Part shown: piece by piece, positions 63,705 to 64,000 of the stretch | How positions within the stretch are numbered: position 1 is the first letter of the stretch | Layout of the letters: each line of letters starts with the position of its first letter | Assembly: GCA_900313005.1 (NCBI GenBank) | Contig: ONZJ01000002.1 | Span: forward strand, 2,833,303-2,897,302 | Reading direction: 5' to 3' | DNA from: Rhodobacteraceae bacterium EL129 | Lineage (GTDB): Bacteria; Pseudomonadota; Alphaproteobacteria; Rhodobacterales; Rhodobacteraceae | DNA length: 64,000 bases | Translations under genes and position numbers: made by a program | Notes under the pieces: generated by a model | The model's input: the letters and a program-made list of their open reading frames with translations, nothing else | What the model was told of the DNA's origin: nothing | Databases searched by the model: none

Positions 63705-64000
63705 CATTACTGACGTTGCTGGATTACGCCTCGGTGCTGATCTTTGCGCTGACTGGGGCGTTGGTCGCCTCGCGTGCGCAGCTCGATATTGTTGGCTTTG
63801 CCTTTATGGCTTGCCTCACGGCCGTGGGCGGGGGCACTCTGCGTGATGTCATTCTGGACAGGAACCCTGTTTTTTGGGTGGGCAACCCGAACTACATCCT
63901 GATTGCGTGCGGTGCGGCCTTGCTGATCTTCCTGACCGCGCATCTGGTCGAAAGCCGCTATCGCTGGTTGACCTGGCTGGACAGTTTTGCCCTGGCCGTT
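63701..64000 (+). CDS. TRIC/UPF0126 cation-channel family protein (3' end outside window)
   Basis: Starts at the ATG overlapping the rnhA stop (ATGA) and is open to the end of the window, giving 100 residues. The UPF0126/TRIC repeat is evident: [38 protein letters not shown] and [13 protein letters not shown], with membrane segments between. Bacterial TRIC-like proteins form trimeric cation channels; YicG is the E. coli relative. The full length should be about 205 residues. Confidence 0.88.
   Translation, partial: MTLLTLLDYASVLIFALTGALVASRAQLDIVGFAFMACLTAVGGGTLRDVILDRNPVFWVGNPNYILIACGAALLIFLTAHLVESRYRWLTWLDSFALAV

Noticed and set aside
1..64000. tRNA, rRNA, riboswitch or complete insertion sequence
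   Set aside because: Intergenic gaps were read by eye; none shows a tRNA arm pattern, a recognisable riboswitch core, transposase motifs or target duplications. A covariance-model scan would settle the RNA part.

Overview
The window is about 60% GC, dense, and entirely chromosomal in character. Gene content and order point to an alphaproteobacterium of the Rhodobacterales (marine Roseobacter group). The signs are a folK / rpoZ / rsh / DUF2062 / pdxJ / acpS / lepB / rnc / era / recO neighbourhood, a methylsuccinyl-CoA dehydrogenase-type acyl-CoA dehydrogenase, a TRAP transporter, carnitine catabolism, and a 'CCTCCGGCGGGGATATTT'-type intergenic repeat that I associate from memory with this group. 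I see no rRNA, tRNA, CRISPR array, prophage or complete insertion sequence.

Layout. 1-4950 (+): tamA (5' end outside the window) and tamB, outer-membrane assembly. 4957-10301 (-): an RpiR-type regulator, a cytosine-deaminase-like amidohydrolase, glpD and glpK. 10394-18200 (+): a catabolic block of N-formylglutamate-amidohydrolase-like protein, three TRAP subunits, a glutamine-synthetase-like ligase, aldehyde dehydrogenase and iron alcohol dehydrogenase; it reads as uptake and gamma-glutamylation of an amine or amino alcohol followed by oxidation. 18561-23861 (-): an operon of aminotransferase, M20 amidohydrolase, a three-domain RidA protein, an FAH/AraD1-like protein and a GntR regulator, of unknown substrate. 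24111-34260: a CdhR-like regulator diverging from an operon that can take gamma-butyrobetaine or crotonobetaine through carnitine to glycine betaine (ADP-forming CoA ligase, CaiA-like dehydrogenase, CaiD hydratase, carnitine dehydrogenase-thioesterase fusion, BKACE cleavage enzyme), with two small exported proteins and an alpha/beta hydrolase embedded.

34264-41502: a TauE/SafE permease, the mcd-like gene, a GntR-UTRA/FAH pair, a DUF1045 2H-phosphoesterase-like protein, a DMT transporter, a FosX-like fosfomycin hydrolase with a divergent TetR regulator, and a META-domain lipoprotein. 41486-55965: the core block of RNA processing, secretion, lipid and cofactor genes (recO, era, rnc, two tandem signal peptidases, acpS, pdxJ, rsh, rpoZ, folK), interrupted on the opposite strand by a large secreted VWA protein with about seven 88-residue repeats. 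56103-60571: a NYN-domain protein, then an operon of NrtR-type Nudix regulator, SPFH protein, NAD-kinase-like protein and FAD oxidoreductase. 60707-64000 (+): ispH, a short decayed stretch, a LysE exporter, a methyltransferase, rnhA and the start of a TRIC/UPF0126 channel gene that leaves the window.

The most promising under-described systems are the NrtR-SPFH-NAD-kinase-like operon, the single-chain triple RidA protein and its operon, and the putative gamma-glutamyl-amine pathway. Family assignments rest on motifs and recalled family knowledge; no database search was run.
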